Positions 23,436 through 26,837 of a stretch of DNA of 26,837 nt are shown in pieces. The position numbers were made by a program, and so were the translations under genes. Under the pieces are notes generated by a model, which made no database searches, was not told the DNA's origin, and saw only the letters and a program-made list of their open reading frames with translations. The first letter of the stretch is position 1, and every line of letters begins with the position of its first letter. This DNA comes from JAXFQS01 sp034178815 (GTDB lineage Bacteria > Verrucomicrobiota > Kiritimatiellia > RFP12 > DVOR01), in the NCBI GenBank assembly GCA_034178815.1, contig JAXFQS010000079.1, positions 1 to 26,837 of the forward strand, written 5' to 3'.

Positions 23436-24617
23436 CTAGTGACGGAGCCCGTCACGCTTGCGGTAGAACAGTTCGGCAGCGGCCTGGAGTTTCGTCCGGC
23501 GCGGGAAATTCTCGGGCTTGAACTCAGCGGCGAGTTGTTCGAGCAACTTCTTCTGCTTGGAAGAGAGTTTCTCCGGGGTTTCAATCGAAACGACCGCGTG
23601 CAAGTCGCCGGCGGAACCGCCTGGTGTGCGCGAAGGCACCCCCTTGCCGCGAAGGCGCAAGACCTGTCCAGACTGCGTTCCGGCCGGGATTTTAATCTTG
23701 CTCGAACCTTCCGGCGTTGGCACCTCCACCTCCCCACCCGTGGCAGCCAGCACAGGGGAAATCGGCAAGCGGCAAATCAGATCGCTACCTTCACGGGAGA
23801 AGATGGGGTGCTCCAGAACATTGATCGCCACATAAAGGTCGCCGGCTGGACCTCCGCGCACGCCGGTCTCGCCTTTACCCGAGAGGCGGAGCCTGTTGCC
23901 CGTATCGATTCCCACGGGAATGCGCAACTTGATGGTGCGGCGAACGGTCACCCGTCCCTTCCCCGAGCACTTGCGGCAGGGGTTGCGCACTACGGTGCCT
24001 GTTCCTTGGCAGACGGGACAGGTCTGCTGGACCTGGAAGAAACCTCCGCCTGCGACGATGGTGCCCCGACCGCCACATTGGCGGCAGGTTTCGGGTTTGG
24101 AACCACTCGCCGCGCCGGTGCCGTGGCAATCCGGGCAATCCTCTGGGATGGGGACTTCAAGGGTGCGCTCGGAGCCGAACAAAGCCTCCTCCAAGTCGAT
24201 ATCGAGGTCGAAGCGGAGGTCGGCTCCGCGCTGGGGGGCGTTCGGGTCTGTCTGACGGCGGCGGGAGCCAAAGCCTCCGAAGCCTCCAAAGCCTCCGCCG
24301 AAGATCGATCCCAGGATGTCGCCTAGGTCGGCGAAGTCCGCGCCGTGGGTGAAGTCGCGCCCGAAGTCGAACCCGCCGGGGCCGAAGGCGGACTTCATAC
24401 CGTCGTGCCCGAAGCGGTCGTAGCGCTGGCGCTTGTCGGGGTCGCTGAGTACTTCGTAAGCCTCGGAAATCTCTTTAAATTTGTCGGCTGCCTCTGGGTC
24501 TTTGTTGTGGTCGGGGTGGTACTTCATGGCGAGCTTTCGGAAGGCTTTCTTGAGCTCGTCGGCGGTGGCGTTTTTCTGGACGCCGAGTACCTCGTAGTAG
24601 TCGCGTTTGGTGGCCAT
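23436..24617 (-). CDS. dnaJ: Chaperone protein DnaJ
   Basis: Co-chaperone that delivers unfolded proteins to DnaK and stimulates its ATPase. J domain at residues 5-70 with the HPD motif (KYHPDHNKD); a Gly/Phe-rich linker with repeated GGFGG; four CxxCxGxG zinc motifs (CPDCHGTG, CRQCGGRG, CPVCQGTG, CRKCSGKG); and the C-terminal substrate-binding domain (RIPVGIDTGNRLRLSGKGE). 393 residues, full length and intact. It lies 15 nt downstream of grpE; dnaK is not in the window. Confidence 0.97.
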   Translation of the reverse strand: MATKRDYYEVLGVQKNATADELKKAFRKLAMKYHPDHNKDPEAADKFKEISEAYEVLSDPDKRQRYDRFGHDGMKSAFGPGGFDFGRDFTHGADFADLGDILGSIFGGGFGGFGGFGSRRRQTDPNAPQRGADLRFDLDIDLEEALFGSERTLEVPIPEDCPDCHGTGAASGSKPETCRQCGGRGTIVAGGGFFQVQQTCPVCQGTGTVVRNPCRKCSGKGRVTVRRTIKLRIPVGIDTGNRLRLSGKGETGVRGGPAGDLYVAINVLEHPIFSREGSDLICRLPISPVLAATGGEVEVPTPEGSSKIKIPAGTQSGQVLRLRGKGVPSRTPGGSAGDLHAVVSIETPEKLSSKQKKLLEQLAAEFKPENFPRRTKLQAAAELFYRKRDGLRH

Positions 24618-24632
24618 TTCGGGGAAAATCCT

Positions 24633-25184
24633 TTAGGCTTCTGGGGTGCCGGAGGAGACGATGACCTGGGCAGCGCGCAGGAGTTTGCCGTTCAGTGTCC
24701 AGCCTTTACGGTAGACTTGGAGGATGGTATTGGCCGGGACTTCGGGGGAGGGGAGCATGGAGAGGGCTTCGTGGAGGTTGGGGTCGAAGGGCTGTCCTTC
24801 GGATTCGATGGGGGCAAGTCCTTGTTTTTCGAGGACGCCGAGGAACTGTTTCTCGACCAGAGCCACGCCGTCGGCGAAGGGATTCTTTTCTTTGACTTGG
24901 GCGAGCGCGAGTGCGAGGTGGTCGAGCACAGGGAGGAGTTCGGCGATGAGTTTCTCGTTTGCGGATCGAATCCACTCTTCCCTGTCGCGGAGTTGGCGCT
25001 TGCGGGCGTTGTCGAAGTCTGCCAGGAGCCGAAGGTATTTGTCCTTAAGCGCGAGGTATTCGGGGCTCTCTTCGGGGGCGGGCTGTTCGGATGCCTTGGG
25101 CTCGGTCTGCGGGGGCTCGGGGGTAGGCTGGGCGTCCTGGGGCTGCTGGGGTTCTGGGGTAGGCTCTTGCTGTTCGTCGGTCAT
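24633..25184 (-). CDS. grpE: Nucleotide exchange factor GrpE
   Basis: Releases ADP from DnaK. 183 residues from ATG 25184: a disordered Pro/Glu/Gln-rich start (about 45 residues, with TPEPQQPQDAQPTPEPPQ), then the long dimer helix (EYLALKDKYLRLLADFDNARKR with the conserved AxFxNxxKR-like core), a four-helix part and the beta domain with GQPFDPNLHEALSML and VYRKGWTLNGKLLRAAQVIV. A TTG further upstream (25226) lies in the -10 region, so I reject it. A promoter lies 33-61 nt upstream. It forms an operon with dnaJ. Confidence 0.95.
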   Translation of the reverse strand: MTDEQQEPTPEPQQPQDAQPTPEPPQTEPKASEQPAPEESPEYLALKDKYLRLLADFDNARKRQLRDREEWIRSANEKLIAELLPVLDHLALALAQVKEKNPFADGVALVEKQFLGVLEKQGLAPIESEGQPFDPNLHEALSMLPSPEVPANTILQVYRKGWTLNGKLLRAAQVIVSSGTPEA

Positions 25185-25216
25185 GGCTGCTGTGGCTGTG
25201 GGAAGAAACGGCGGAC

Positions 25217-25245
25217 AGTATAGCAAATCGCCAACGGGTCTTCAA
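25217..25245 (-). promoter_or_regulatory. Promoter of grpE-dnaJ
   Basis: TTGAAG (25245-25240), a 17-nt spacer and TATACT (25222-25217) on the minus strand. The -35 box overlaps the stop codon of the P-type ATPase gene. It looks like a housekeeping sigma70 site; I see no CIRCE inverted repeat. Confidence 0.6.
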
Positions 25246-26837
25246 TGGTTATTCGCATCTTGGCGGCGGCGGGCGAGGCGGGCGGCGTTCAGGACGACGA
25301 GGAGGGATCCGGCGTTGTGGAGGAAGGCGCCTCCGATTGGGCCGATGTGTCCGCCGGCGCAGGCGGAGAGGGCAAAAAGGTTGATGAGGATGGCCGTGGC
25401 GAGGTTGAAGCGGATGACGGAGAGGGTTCGGCGGGCAAGGCGGACGAGGGCGGGGAGGGCATCGAGGTTGTCGCGCAGGAGGGCGATGTCGGCGGCTTCT
25501 GCGGCGACATCGGTTCCGCTTCCGGCCATGGCGATGCCGAGGTTGGCGCGGCTCATGGCGGCGGCGTCGTTGATGCCGTCTCCGACGAAGGCGAGGGGGG
25601 CTTCGCGGGCGGCGATTTGTTCGACGAGGCGGAGTTTGTCCTCAGGGAGGAGGCTGTCACGGGCATCTTCAATGGCGCAGGCCCGGGCTACGGTCTGGAC
25701 GGCTTCCGGTGCATCGCCCGAGAGGAGCACGGTGCGGATGCCAAGCGTCCGCAACGAGGCCAGCGCGGCGGGGGCTTCGGGACGAATGGGGTCGTCGCCA
25801 CGCGCTTGCGTGTCGAGGATGCGCCCGTCGGCGTCGCGGCGGAGGCGGTTGCCCCAGGTGGAGGAGGTCAGCGTGCCGGTCTTATCGAAGCAGATGGTTT
25901 TGAGTGCGGCGGCGGTTTCGAGCGCCTGGCCGCTTTTGACCAGCACGCCCTCTTTGGCGGTGCGGGAGATGGCCGCGTAGATGGCTGTCGGGGTCGCTAG
26001 GGCGAGTGCGCACGGGCAGAAGGTCACCAGGATGGCAACCGCCCGTCGAATGGCTACGCACCAAGGGAACCCCATCCAAAGCAGGATTGCCCCGGTAAGG
26101 AACGCAAGAAGGAGGGCGGCTGGTACCAACCTTTCAGCCCAGCGGTCGGCAAGGCGGACAACGGGGGCTTTGCGGGCGCGGGCCGCTTCAGCGAGCCGGA
26201 GGAGTTTCCGGACGGTGGCGTCTTCGCCGACGGCATCGACCCGCAGGCGCAGGCGTCCGTACCTGTTGAGACTGCCTTGCCACAGTCGGTCGCCGGGGCC
26301 TTTGCGGATTGGGCGGGACTCTCCGGTGACAATGGATTAGTCGACTTGGCTTTCGCCATCGAGCACGGTGGCGTCGCAGGGGACGGCCTCGCCGGGCTCA
26401 AGCGTGAACTCAGCCCCGGGGGCGAGAGAGGTTTTCAGGTTGTCGCGCAATCGAATCAGCGATTCCAGCCCTTGGTTCGCTCCTTTGGCGGCGCGTCGCT
26501 CGAGTGCTTCGCCAATGGCCATCAGCAGGGCGACTTCGCCTGCGGCCAGACCTTCACCAATGGCCAGTGCGGAGACGATGCCGATGGTGACGAGTAGGCT
26601 GACGGCAATCCGCTGGCGGCGAAAGAGGCTGTTAAACGCCTCTCGGGCTATGGGTATGCCGCAGACTAGCACGGCAATCAGCGCGGGTGAAAGGGATGTG
26701 CGGGTGCCTTTGATCTCAAGGCAGACGCCTGCCAGGACGGAGAGCGCGGCCAGGGCGAGTGCTAGAGGCGTGCCGCACCAAGTCCCCAATCCTTTGCCCG
26801 ATGACGAGCAAGAGCAGCAACAGGGGGCGGGGGCAGA
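25242..26837 (-). pseudogene. Heavy-metal P1B-type ATPase, interrupted by TAA, N-terminus beyond the window
   Basis: A metal-exporting P-type ATPase. From the window edge the frame reads a Cys cluster (CCCSCSSSGKG), then membrane helices and the actuator domain up to LDGESQVD, where TAA 26337-26339 intervenes. The same frame continues SIVTGESRPIRKGPGD, the CPC metal site in TFCPCALALATP (about 26010-26018), the phosphorylated Asp in FDKTGTLT (25884-25886), GDGINDAAAM and the final helix HNAGSLLVVLNAARL, ending at TGA 25242-25244. In relatives the actuator reads VDES-TGES, so TAA sits exactly where Glu (GAA) is expected: a single G-to-T change. The CPC motif points to soft or divalent metals; I cannot name the ion. 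No restart would rescue the function, because the actuator TGES lies after the stop. Confidence 0.85.

Noticed and set aside
24345..25980. Long plus-strand frames of 292 and 418 residues opposite grpE, dnaJ and the ATPase
   Set aside because: They are antisense readings of clear genes in GC-rich DNA; composition is Arg/Ser/Gly/Ala-heavy and no family motif is visible.
1..26837. CRISPR arrays, insertion sequences or attachment-site repeats
   Set aside because: I found no spaced direct repeats, transposase motifs or paired att-like repeats, including at the 1440 junction and at the tRNA-Gly 3' end.

Overview
The window is a patchwork of two parts. Positions 1 to about 1440 come from a tailed phage or prophage of Firmicutes-like style. 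They hold a major capsid gene split by an 871-nt group I intron (404-1274) that carries an HNH homing endonuclease. At about 1440 the capsid sequence stops abruptly inside the coding region. The rest (about 1442-26837) is GC-rich bacterial chromosome. The join is either a prophage scar or an assembly chimera. The chromosomal gene content (eukaryote-type UDP-glucose dehydrogenase, carboxynorspermidine synthase beside biosynthetic arginine decarboxylase, MBOAT/SGNH pair, rhamnose operon) suggests a Gram-negative gut bacterium, perhaps of the PVC group (Kiritimatiellota, Lentisphaerota or Verrucomicrobiota). That placement is an inference from gene style, not a measured result.

Layout of the chromosomal part. 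Plus strand, 1442-6424: the 3' end of an unrecognised gene, then ligA, an ATP-grasp/HAD fusion and a SpoU-family RNA methyltransferase, with overlaps or 6-nt gaps (one operon). Minus strand, 8302-6441: a sigma70-type promoter, a small exported protein, ugd and an intrinsic terminator. Minus strand, 8704-8591: a promoter and tRNA-Gly(TCC). Minus strand, 14651-8816: a complete L-rhamnose operon rhaT-fucO-rhaB-rhaA-rhaD, ending in a terminator. Minus strand, 17074-14715: an MBOAT O-acyltransferase and its SGNH-like partner, both disrupted (in-frame TAG; 1-nt frameshift in a homopolymer). Minus strand, 26837-17342: a heavy-metal P-type ATPase (N-terminus beyond the window, in-frame TAA inside), then grpE-dnaJ from their own promoter, then potA-potB-potC-speA-carboxynorspermidine synthase, ending in a strong terminator.

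How the genes work together. The rhamnose operon imports L-rhamnose, isomerises, phosphorylates and cleaves it, and reduces the lactaldehyde to 1,2-propanediol. The pot/speA/synthase run joins polyamine uptake to synthesis of agmatine and carboxy(nor)spermidine. The periplasmic binding protein PotD, the agmatine-to-putrescine enzymes and the carboxynorspermidine decarboxylase are not in the window.

The most notable signals are: (1) an internal consensus promoter in the intron, placed so that its transcripts would lose one arm of a hairpin that hides the endonuclease start site, like the T4 td/I-TevI arrangement; (2) three separate disabling lesions in genes that are otherwise intact; (3) a sliding-clamp-like QPGLF motif at the C-terminus of LigA.
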